5,294 bases of DNA from Bifidobacterium breve (GTDB lineage: Bacteria > Actinomycetota > Actinomycetes > Mycobacteriales > Mycobacteriaceae), in contig CAMCWJ010000213.1 of assembly GCA_945882475.1 (NCBI GenBank), positions 1-5,294 on the forward strand, given 5' to 3'. Numbering within the stretch: the first letter of the stretch is position 1; every line of letters begins with the position of its first letter. A program made the translations under genes and the position numbers. The notes under the pieces are model-generated. The model saw only the letters and a program-made list of their open reading frames with translations, did not search any database and was not told the DNA's origin. Shown here one piece after another: positions 1-5,035 of this stretch.

Positions 1-1081
1 ATTGATCGCCTCGGCTGGTCGGCACCCGGATGCAGTCCGGGCGATCGCTGCGGCCCGCACCCTGCGACGGCGCGAACTTGCCCGGGTGGCCTCGGCCGAC
101 CTGCTCGGTCTGCTCGACGTGCGGCAGGTGTGCACGGCGCTGACCTCGGTGTGGGCGGCGGTACTGGAATGCGCGCTGGAGGCGGTGATCCGGGCCGCCG
201 TCGAGGCCGACGGGCTGGCCCCGGCTCGCATCGCGGTGATCGGCATGGGTCGCCTCGGTGGCGGGGAGTTGGGCTACGGCTCGGACGCCGATGTGATCTT
301 CGTCTGCGAACCGGCCGACGGCGTGGACGAGAGTCGCGCGGTCAAGTGGTCGGTGTCGATCGCCGAGCAGGTGCGCACCCTGCTGGCGACCCCCGGTGAC
401 GACCCTCCGCTGGACGTCGACGCGAATCTTCGTCCGGAGGGACGCAACGGCCCGCTGGTGCGCACCCTGGCCTCCTACGGGGCGTACTACGAACAGTGGG
501 CGCAACCGTGGGAGGTTCAGGCGCTGCTGCGGGCGCACACGGTGGCTGGGGATCCAGACCTGGGCCTGCGGTTCCTGCTGATGGCCGATCGCACGCGCTA
601 CCCGGCCGGTGGCATCAGCGCGGCGGCCGTGCAGGAGATCCGCCGGATCAAGGCCCGCGTGGACGCCGAGCGGCTGCCGCGGGGCGCCGACCCCAACACT
701 CACACCAAGCTCGGCCGGGGTGCGCTCGCCGACATCGAGTGGACCGTGCAACTGCTGCAGTTGCGCCACGCCCACGAGGTGCCGGGGCTGCACAACACCT
801 CGACCCTGGAAGCCCTCGACGCCATCGGGGCGGCCGAACTGGTTCCGGAAGCCGATGTCGCTCTGCTGCGCGAGGCCTGGCTGACGGCGACGAGGGCCCG
901 CAACGCCCTGGTGCTGGTGCGCGGCAAACCGACCGACCAGTTGCCCGGCCCGGGCCGGCAGCTCAATGCGGTGGCGGTTGCGGCCGGTTGGCAAAACGGG
1001 GACGGCAGCGAGTTTCTCGACAACTATCTGCGGGTCACCCGGCGTGCGAAAACCGTTGTGAACAAAGTCTTTGGGAGCTGA
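1..1081 (+). CDS. glnE: Glutamine synthetase adenylyltransferase/deadenylase GlnE, C-terminal part (5' end outside window)
   Basis: This cytoplasmic enzyme attaches AMP to, and removes it from, a tyrosine of type I glutamine synthetase, switching nitrogen assimilation off and on. The visible 359 residues are roughly the last third of a family usually near 1000 residues, so this is the C-terminal nucleotidyltransferase half, which in the family carries the adenylylating activity. Counting from the codon at base 2, GMGRLGGGELGYGSDAD (residues 81-97) is the nucleotidyltransferase signature with its metal-binding Asp pair (D95, D97). DVDANLRPEGRNG (138-150) is the second conserved acidic/substrate block. 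KLGRGALADIEW (236-247) and HNTSTLEAL (264-272) are conserved GlnE C-terminal segments. The frame is open to the left edge, so the TTG at base 2 is not a real start. The stop is TGA at 1079-1081, 3 nt before the next gene. Its substrate gene glnA1 lies convergently at the right end of the window. Identification is very secure. Confidence 0.97.
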   Translation, partial: LIASAGRHPDAVRAIAAARTLRRRELARVASADLLGLLDVRQVCTALTSVWAAVLECALEAVIRAAVEADGLAPARIAVIGMGRLGGGELGYGSDADVIFVCEPADGVDESRAVKWSVSIAEQVRTLLATPGDDPPLDVDANLRPEGRNGPLVRTLASYGAYYEQWAQPWEVQALLRAHTVAGDPDLGLRFLLMADRTRYPAGGISAAAVQEIRRIKARVDAERLPRGADPNTHTKLGRGALADIEWTVQLLQLRHAHEVPGLHNTSTLEALDAIGAAELVPEADVALLREAWLTATRARNALVLVRGKPTDQLPGPGRQLNAVAVAAGWQNGDGSEFLDNYLRVTRRAKTVVNKVFGS

Positions 1082-1084
1082 CAC

Positions 1085-1723
1085 GTGCGGAATACGTTCG
1101 AGAAAATCAGTGCCGGGGAGTACGCGGAGCTTTATAACCGGTACACGCCACTGACTGCGGCCGTGCGCGATCTGGTCGATGTCAGCCTGCGGACCGGCGT
1201 GGACGCCGGCACCATTGCCGACGCGACCACGCAGATCGAAGCAGTGACCAACATGCTGCGCTGCGAGCAGGCCGACCGACCGGTCCGATTCCAGCGGCAC
1301 GAGATCACCGGCCGCCCGGTGGTGTGGTCCAACCCGGTGATCGGCTTGCGCAATCCGCTGGCTCCGCCGCTGACCGTTCATCACGATTCCGATGGACGCT
1401 GCTGGAGCGAATTCACCCTGGGCAGCGTCTATGAGGGTCCGCCGGGGCTGGTGCACGGCGGGATCAGTGCGATGATTCTCGATCAGCTACTCGGTGAGGT
1501 TGCCACCGACGAGCTGACGACGCCGAAGTTCACCGGCACCATCACCGTCAGGTATCTGCGCGGCACCCCGTTGGGGCCGCTGCGCGCCGAAGCGGTCATC
1601 GACCGCAACGAGAATCACAAGACCTATGCGCGCGGATTCATCAGCGACGCGCAGGGACCGACAGTCGAGGCCGAAGGAGTCTTCATCATGCCGATGTGGG
1701 CGCGGGAGCAGGAGCCGAAATGA
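1085..1723 (+). CDS. PaaI-family hotdog-fold acyl-CoA thioesterase
   Basis: This 212-residue protein probably hydrolyses an acyl-CoA thioester in the cytoplasm; its substrate cannot be read from the sequence. The C-terminal half carries the hotdog-fold signature: GLVHGGISAMILDQLLGEVA (residues 121-140) has the HGG motif at 124-126 and an Asp at 133, the usual catalytic arrangement in PaaI/THEM-like thioesterases. The strands TGTITVRYLRGTPLGPLRAEA (150-170, here described rather than dissected) and GPTVEAEGVFIMP (191-203) complete the fold. The first 80 or so residues are a helical extension not needed for a minimal hotdog domain. The GTG start at 1085 is preceded by GGGAG at 1073-1077, spacing 7, which lies inside the end of glnE. 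Together with the 3-nt gap this implies co-transcription and probable translational coupling. The stop overlaps the next gene's ATG. The fold is secure; the physiological role and any link to nitrogen control are not shown. Confidence 0.88.
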   Translation: MRNTFEKISAGEYAELYNRYTPLTAAVRDLVDVSLRTGVDAGTIADATTQIEAVTNMLRCEQADRPVRFQRHEITGRPVVWSNPVIGLRNPLAPPLTVHHDSDGRCWSEFTLGSVYEGPPGLVHGGISAMILDQLLGEVATDELTTPKFTGTITVRYLRGTPLGPLRAEAVIDRNENHKTYARGFISDAQGPTVEAEGVFIMPMWAREQEPK

Positions 1724-2580
1724 AGTTCTACGTCAGCAGTGCATTTCTGAAGTTCGACGAGATCGTCGAGATCGCCAGGGCTGCAGATGAACTCGGTTAT
1801 GAAGGTATGGCAATCCCCGACCACGTGGTGAACCTGGAGACGCTGGCCACGCCCTACCCCTACACCGACGACGGCGAGCGCCGCTGGCAGCCGTTCACCG
1901 AGTGGCCCGACCCGTGGGTACTCGTCGGCGCGCTGGCACAGGTCACGTCGCGGCTGAAGTTCGTCACCACCGTCTACATCCCGGCGATGCGTGACCCGTA
2001 CTCGGCGGCCAAGGCGATCGGCACGGCAGCGTGCCTGTCCGGTGGCCGGGTGGAACTCGGTATCGGCGTCGGCTGGTGCGAGGAGGAGTTCGACCTGCTC
2101 GGCCAGTCGTTCGCCAAGCGAGGCAAGCGCACCGACGAGATGGTGCGCCTGATGAAGGCGCTGTGGGAGCCCGGATGGACCGAGTTCGAAGGCGAGTTCT
2201 ACTCGACTCCCCGATTGGAGATGACGCCGTCGCCGCCACCGATTCCGGTCTATGCAGGTGGGCTGTCGGACATCGCACTGCGGCGCGCCGCCGGCCTTGA
2301 TGGCTGGATCGGCGATCTGATCAGCCTCGACCAGGCTATCGAACGACTCGACAAGGTGCGCGCACTGCGAGCCGGCAAGGGGTTGACGATGGACGGGTTT
2401 ACCGTCCTGACACCGCTGAACGACGCCTTTCTGCCCGAGCACTATGAGCGGGCCGAGGCGGCGGGAATCACCGGCATTCTGACGATGCCGTGGGTGTTCT
2501 ACTCCGGGCCGGACGCCTCGACCGCGGACAAGATCGAGGGCATGCGCCGGTTCCGCAAGGACCTTCACCTCGACGCGTAG
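1720..2580 (+). CDS. LLM-class (luciferase-like) oxidoreductase, probably F420-dependent
   Basis: This 286-residue soluble TIM-barrel enzyme belongs to the luciferase-like monooxygenase superfamily. In mycobacteria, proteins of this length and motif pattern are mostly coenzyme F420-dependent dehydrogenases or reductases (the Rv2161c-type group, from memory). Supporting segments are the N-terminal barrel strand and helix with ARAADELGYEGMAIPDHVV (residues 19-37), GGRVELGIGVGWCEEEF (108-124), which is the typical cofactor-side loop, the following helix FAKRGKRTDEMVRLMKALW (131-149), and PPIPVYAGG (173-181) late in the barrel. I chose ATG 1720 over an upstream in-frame GTG at 1696 because GGAG at 1711-1714 sits 5 nt before it, it makes a 4-nt ATGA overlap with the thioesterase stop, and the protein then begins at the conserved first strand. 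It is the last gene of the glnE operon. Substrate is unknown; FMN use instead of F420 cannot be excluded from sequence alone. Confidence 0.9.
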   Translation: MKFYVSSAFLKFDEIVEIARAADELGYEGMAIPDHVVNLETLATPYPYTDDGERRWQPFTEWPDPWVLVGALAQVTSRLKFVTTVYIPAMRDPYSAAKAIGTAACLSGGRVELGIGVGWCEEEFDLLGQSFAKRGKRTDEMVRLMKALWEPGWTEFEGEFYSTPRLEMTPSPPPIPVYAGGLSDIALRRAAGLDGWIGDLISLDQAIERLDKVRALRAGKGLTMDGFTVLTPLNDAFLPEHYERAEAAGITGILTMPWVFYSGPDASTADKIEGMRRFRKDLHLDA

Positions 2581-2583
2581 CGC

Positions 2584-2608
2584 CGCCCCGCCACGCGCCA
2601 TCGGGGCG
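2584..2608 (+). terminator. Probable intrinsic terminator of the glnE operon
   Basis: A 7-bp perfect stem pairs CGCCCCG (2584-2590) with CGGGGCG (2602-2608) around an 11-nt loop, starting 3 nt after the oxidoreductase stop. Two further pairs are possible outside a single C-C mismatch. The sequence just downstream (CGTTCACTTTT, 2617-2627) is relatively T-rich for this genome but begins about 8 nt away, so this is an imperfect intrinsic terminator. Confidence 0.5.
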
Positions 2609-2631
2609 CCGGCTGTCGTTCACTTTTCGGT

Positions 2632-2637
2632 TACGCT
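2632..2637 (+). promoter_or_regulatory. Possible -10 element (TACGCT) for the gene at 2698
   Basis: TACGCT fits the mycobacterial housekeeping TANNNT pattern and lies in a locally AT-richer stretch just after the putative terminator, about 60 nt before the start codon. No convincing -35 box is visible at normal spacing. Assignment rests mainly on position. Confidence 0.28.
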
Positions 2638-2697
2638 GGATTCACATTCCCGGGTATTCCGGTTGTGCTGGGTTCAGTGCAGCCGAAGGAGACAGCA

Positions 2698-3174
2698 GTG
2701 GGTCTAAGCGTCGTTCTCGCAGGCATCATTCTCGGCGGCACCGTGTTGTTCGCGGTGTTCGCGGCCGATCTCCTCCGCGATCGCCAGAACCGTCGCGTCG
2801 GCAGCGTTGGGCAGTGGGCCGACCTTCGCGTCACCCAGACCCAGTTGATCGTGGGTCGAGGGCGCAACGCCGTCCGCCGACCCCTGGCCGGTTTGCGCGC
2901 GCAGACTGCTGAAATCCCGGCTGTGCCGGGCGATGGGGGAGGCGCCCGCGTGCATCTGACGATCTCCGGCGCCGGTACCGATATCCGCCGCAGCGAGCCC
3001 TACTCCTACGGGTCGAGCACGGGTTCGGCGGCGTTTTCCATCCTGCTCAACCATCTCGCCGCTGATTGTGCGGCCGCTGGTCACCGTGCCGCCGACGGTG
3101 CTGTCGTCGTATCGCCGACGCAGCGTCGTCGCGGCGCCGACGAGGTGAACCGGCCCACTGCGCTGGCCGCCTGA
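2698..3174 (+). CDS. Single-pass membrane protein with a basic soluble domain, unknown function
   Basis: I do not recognise a named family. The 158-residue product has one hydrophobic helix at residues 3-24 (LSVVLAGIILGGTVLFAVFA at its core) followed at once by basic RDRQNRR (27-33). By the positive-inside rule the C-terminal 125 residues should be cytoplasmic. Residues 36-120 look like an alternating-strand domain ending in a helix: WADLRVTQTQLIVGRGRNAV (40-59), RVHLTISG (84-91) and FSILLNHLAAD (113-123). The pattern, with a 'T-x-x-x-L-x-V-G-R' strand and a C-terminal helix, is reminiscent of small bacterial PH-like domains, but this is only an impression. The tail from 140 is basic and probably disordered. 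I chose GTG 2698 over GTG 2665 because GAAGGAGA (2685-2692) provides an excellent ribosome binding site 6 nt upstream and the membrane helix then begins immediately. It stands as its own transcription unit after the terminator at 2584-2608. Confidence 0.8.
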   Translation: MGLSVVLAGIILGGTVLFAVFAADLLRDRQNRRVGSVGQWADLRVTQTQLIVGRGRNAVRRPLAGLRAQTAEIPAVPGDGGGARVHLTISGAGTDIRRSEPYSYGSSTGSAAFSILLNHLAADCAAAGHRAADGAVVVSPTQRRRGADEVNRPTALAA

Positions 3175-3187
3175 CCAACCCGCTGCC

Positions 3188-3427
3188 GTGGGGTCCATCG
3201 TGCACCGCGCGGCGCAGGCCGATTCCATCGAGGCGGTCACCTCTGCGCACGTCGTCGACACCGGTCTGGCGCTAATGGAGCGCTCGCCCGCGGTCAGTCG
3301 ACGGGTCGACGAGCGTCAATGCGGGATCGTCTGCGCCACAACGAACCCGGAGGACGGACGCCTTGTGTCTCTGGCGACGATCGGAGCCGTCGGCGGAGCC
3401 GAGGATTCGCTACTGGAGTGCATCTGA
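3188..3427 (+). CDS. Small hypothetical protein (79 residues), weakly supported
   Basis: No family is recognised. The frame starts at GTG 3188, 13 nt after the preceding stop, and ends at TGA 3425-3427, 10 nt before the convergent DoxX stop, so it fills the gap almost exactly. By hand count about four-fifths of codons end in G or C (63 of 79), many begin with G, and second positions are balanced, which is the expected coding pattern at high GC. The residue mix is ordinary and not the Arg/Gly-rich composition typical of shadow frames. Against it, there is no Shine-Dalgarno sequence before 3188, and the internal ATG at 3275 also lacks one. The product is soluble-looking with three cysteines (residues 45, 50 and 78) and no signal peptide or membrane segment. 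It may be translated by coupling from the gene upstream, or be a remnant or non-coding spacer. Confidence 0.4.
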   Translation: MGSIVHRAAQADSIEAVTSAHVVDTGLALMERSPAVSRRVDERQCGIVCATTNPEDGRLVSLATIGAVGGAEDSLLECI

Positions 3428-3437
3428 GAGCGTCGGC

Positions 3438-3851
3438 TCAGTCCTGGCCGCGGCGGCCGTCGATCGCGAGTGCACCCGGTCCGGCGAACGCGATCAACAG
3501 GAATGCGAAGCAGTACAGAACTGCGAGTTCACCGCCGTTGTCGATGGGCAATAACGCCTTTGGCTGATGCACGGTGAAGTAGGCGAAAGCCATCGTGCCT
3601 GAACCGAGCAGGGCAGCCGGCCGGGTGAATAAACCGACCATCAACAGCAGTCCAACCACGAGTTCGATGACCCCGGCCCACCAGTTGGGCCAGGTGCCAA
3701 ACGGGACCGCGCCGCCGCCTTTGGCTAGCTCCGGCCACCCGAACAGCTTGACCGTTCCGTGGACGGCGAACAGGAAACCGAAGACGATCCGGAACAAACC
3801 CAGTACCGGTGCGGAAAACCGATCGAGTTGGGCCTCGAGTTGGCGGTACAT
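3438..3851 (-). CDS. DoxX-family integral membrane protein
   Basis: This 137-residue protein is a four-helix membrane protein of the DoxX family. Membrane segments are at about residues 14-38, 57-75, 78-95 and 107-128. Family-typical features are RIVFGFLFAVHGTVKLFG (21-38) in helix 1, with the HGxxKLFG motif, GVIELVVGLLLMVGLFTRPA (60-79), and a C-terminal GPGALAIDGR (124-133) after the last helix. DoxX proteins sit in the cytoplasmic membrane; in M. tuberculosis one member has been placed in a membrane-associated oxidoreductase complex with SseA and SodA. Whether this paralogue does the same is unknown. The ATG (3851-3849) follows the stop of the upstream secreted-protein gene by 1 nt (TGA-T-ATG), and no strong ribosome binding site of its own is visible, so translation probably depends on coupling. 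The C-terminus converges on the small frame ending at 3427. Confidence 0.92.
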   Translation of the reverse strand: MYRQLEAQLDRFSAPVLGLFRIVFGFLFAVHGTVKLFGWPELAKGGGAVPFGTWPNWWAGVIELVVGLLLMVGLFTRPAALLGSGTMAFAYFTVHQPKALLPIDNGGELAVLYCFAFLLIAFAGPGALAIDGRRGQD

Positions 3852-3852
3852 A

Positions 3853-4497
3853 TCAGCGGTTGAATCCGGGCTCGGCGAGCTCGGCCTCGGTGAGTTCGAA
3901 GGGTGCGGGGGCGATGACCTCCGGTGTGGCCACCAGTGCCGGGTCGGACTCGGCCGGCATCGGTGCCGCCGGAGCTGCGGCGGCCGGCGCCTCCGCGGGC
4001 GCCGGGGGCGCCGGAAGATCCGGTGCAGCCACGACCGGAGCGTCCGGATACTGCACCGGTCCCGCGCCGGACTTTGTCAGCGTGAATGGAATCGCGAGGC
4101 TCTCCGGCCCCTTGCCGCAGGCGCCCGCGGTGTTGATGCTGGCGTAGCCGCGCAAGGTGGCCGCATCCCAGGAGTAGTTGTTGAGCCCGGGGGCGGAGCC
4201 GCCGTCCCCGCACAGGATCGCATCGGGCTGGCCGACGAACATCACCCAGGACCCGACTGTCGCGGTGGCGGTGCCGTTCCAGGGCCGGCGCTTGGCATTG
4301 CCGGTCTCGGCGATCTGCACGCAGCCGCCGCCGTCGTCTGCGCACGGGGTCAGGGTCCAGGTGGCCGCCTCGCCGTCCGCCCCCTCAAAGGTGTAGGCGC
4401 CGAAGAGACTCGGGTCGTCGGCGTGGGCCGGCGCGGCCAACCCCAGGCCGGTTGCGGCGCCGAGCACAACCAGTGCCACCATCGGGTTCAGTTTCAT
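3853..4497 (-). CDS. Secreted four-cysteine protein with Pro/Ala-rich C-terminal tail
   Basis: This 214-residue protein is exported and is of a style common among mycobacterial secreted proteins; I do not recognise a named gene. A Sec signal peptide spans residues 1-26 (hydrophobic core MVALVVLGAATGLGL, then APAHA) with predicted cleavage before DDPS. There is no lipobox cysteine, so it should be released or wall-associated rather than a lipoprotein. The mature domain (about 30-148) has four cysteines at 52, 59, 96 and 127, enough for two disulfides, and Trp/Tyr-rich segments such as AATWTLTPC (44-52). Residues 152-199 are a low-complexity Pro/Ala tail, followed by an acidic end (FELTEAELAEPGFNR). 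I chose ATG 4497 over the adjacent TTG 4500 because GAGGAG (complement of 4502-4507) lies 4 nt upstream of it. It heads a two-gene operon with DoxX. The tail resembles those of Pro/Ala-rich mycobacterial antigens by composition only. Confidence 0.88.
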   Translation of the reverse strand: MKLNPMVALVVLGAATGLGLAAPAHADDPSLFGAYTFEGADGEAATWTLTPCADDGGGCVQIAETGNAKRRPWNGTATATVGSWVMFVGQPDAILCGDGGSAPGLNNYSWDAATLRGYASINTAGACGKGPESLAIPFTLTKSGAGPVQYPDAPVVAAPDLPAPPAPAEAPAAAAPAAPMPAESDPALVATPEVIAPAPFELTEAELAEPGFNR

Positions 4498-4582
4498 CAA
4501 GCTCCTCTTCGAGGCGGCGCGGGTGCCCCGGCCGTCAGGGTGTTACCGAGTATCGAACCACAGGTGAGGCGGCGTGGCGCGG

Positions 4583-4588
4583 TAGGCT
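4583..4588 (+). promoter_or_regulatory. Probable -10 element (TAGGCT) for the small secreted protein gene
   Basis: TAGGCT matches the mycobacterial TANNNT -10 pattern. It would place the transcription start near 4595 and give a leader of about 54 nt. No good -35 match is seen 16-19 nt upstream, which is common in mycobacterial promoters. Confidence 0.42.
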
Positions 4589-4591
4589 GGA

Positions 4592-4642
4592 TCTCCTGTG
4601 GGGTGGGCAGACCACAGGCTGTGGGCGACCAGATACAGGAGA
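4592..4642 (+). promoter_or_regulatory. Leader with a possible ribosome-binding-site sequestering stem
   Basis: TCTCCTGT (4592-4599) is perfectly complementary to ACAGGAGA (4635-4642), which contains the Shine-Dalgarno of the gene starting at 4649. A competing 7-bp stem pairs CCTGTGG (4595-4601) with CCACAGG (4612-4618), and a third pairs CCACA (4612-4616) with TGTGG (4620-4624). The first two cannot form together, since both use 4595-4599. The pairing is visible directly; any regulatory role is inference and depends on where transcription begins. Confidence 0.35.
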
Positions 4643-4648
4643 GATGCG

Positions 4649-4954
4649 ATGACGGACAGACCAATACGACGGACGACGATCACCGCGATCGGGTTCTGCC
4701 TCGGCGCTATGGTGGTGCTCGCACCCGTGGCCCAGGCCGATCCACCCGACTGGCCTGCACCCGGCACGGAGTCGGCCGCAGCGACGGTAGGCGACCTGGA
4801 CGAACTTGGCTACGACGTCCAATTCAACTACGAGAACGGCACACCGGACGTCCCGTTGTCGCAGTGCACGGTGAGCAACATCGACACCGTGGGCTCCGAC
4901 GGCGCCCAGCCACTGGCGTACGTCACCATCACCTGCGCCTCCGGCGATACCTAG
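4649..4954 (+). CDS. Small secreted two-cysteine protein
   Basis: This 101-residue product has a Sec-type signal peptide: a basic start (MTDRPIRRTT), a hydrophobic core at about 11-26 and APVAQA ending at residue 30, with predicted cleavage before DPPDWPAP. The RR pair lacks the rest of a twin-arginine motif. The mature part is about 71 residues with cysteines at 73 and 96, likely a single disulfide. The segment ATVGDLDELGYDVQFNYENG (45-64), then PLSQCTVSNI (69-78) and YVTITC (91-96), resembles a group of small mycobacterial exported proteins built on a 'GY-x-V-x-x-N ... PL-x-x-C-x-V' pattern with a PASTA-like look; this is recalled, not searched. The start is ATG 4649 with AGGAGAG (4637-4643) 5 nt upstream. 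An upstream in-frame GTG at 4598 would bury the signal peptide. Function is unknown. It is divergent from the other secreted-protein gene and convergent with glnA1. Confidence 0.85.
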   Translation: MTDRPIRRTTITAIGFCLGAMVVLAPVAQADPPDWPAPGTESAAATVGDLDELGYDVQFNYENGTPDVPLSQCTVSNIDTVGSDGAQPLAYVTITCASGDT

Positions 4955-4966
4955 CACCGGCGGACC

Positions 4967-5006
4967 GGAGTCCACCCGTCGCGCGGTTGCGCAACGGGTG
5001 GACTCC
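4967..5006. terminator. Strong bidirectional hairpin terminator between convergent genes
   Basis: A perfect 13-bp stem pairs GGAGTCCACCCGT (4967-4979) with ACGGGTGGACTCC (4994-5006). After one C-A mismatch the stem continues with GCGC (4981-4984) pairing GCGC (4989-4992) around a GGTT loop. The hairpin lies 12 nt beyond the small secreted gene's stop and 29 nt beyond the glnA1 stop, so it can serve both strands. Neither side has a T-tract, as is usual for strong mycobacterial hairpin terminators. Confidence 0.85.
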
Positions 5007-5035
5007 AGGTGCTCCCTACGTCCCAGTGGTGCGAC

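Larger units (their letters stand above)
4498..4648. promoter_or_regulatory. Divergent intergenic promoter region between two secreted-protein genes
   Basis: This 151-nt gap separates the start codons of two divergent genes and must contain promoters for both. Rightwards, TAGGCT (4583-4588) is the best -10 candidate. Leftwards, GATACT (complement of 4549-4554) is a weak candidate without a recognisable -35. The octamer ACCACAGG occurs twice in direct orientation (4557-4564 and 4611-4618), and its inverse CCTGTGG lies between them (4595-4601), so the region could also hold an operator. No regulator is encoded in the window. Confidence 0.6.

Noticed and set aside
496..1137. A 213-residue plus-strand frame within glnE
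   Set aside because: It is out of frame with a conserved, unmistakable GlnE sequence.
1624..2601. A 325-residue minus-strand frame opposite the LLM oxidoreductase
   Set aside because: The plus-strand frame encodes a clear LLM enzyme with motifs and ribosome binding site; the antisense product is composition noise.
2704..3261. A 185-residue minus-strand frame opposite the unrecognised membrane protein
   Set aside because: The plus strand has a strong ribosome binding site and a coherent membrane helix. The minus frame has no upstream ribosome binding site that I can see and no recognisable domain.
3249..3313. Several GTCGAC palindromes in a short stretch as a regulatory repeat
   Set aside because: Short GC-rich palindromes of this kind are frequent by chance in this composition, and their spacing is irregular.
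3446..3458. GGCCGC/GCGGCC inverted repeat near the end of the DoxX gene as a terminator
   Set aside because: The central spacer is only 1 nt, it lies inside coding sequence and is explained by Ala/Gly/Arg codons.
3725..4345. A 206-residue minus-strand frame overlapping the secreted protein and DoxX genes
   Set aside because: It is a highly Arg-rich out-of-frame reading of the two real minus-strand genes.
4598..4648. An upstream GTG start for the small secreted protein, adding 17 residues
   Set aside because: It would place a charged extension before the signal peptide, and AGGAGAG sits correctly for ATG 4649.
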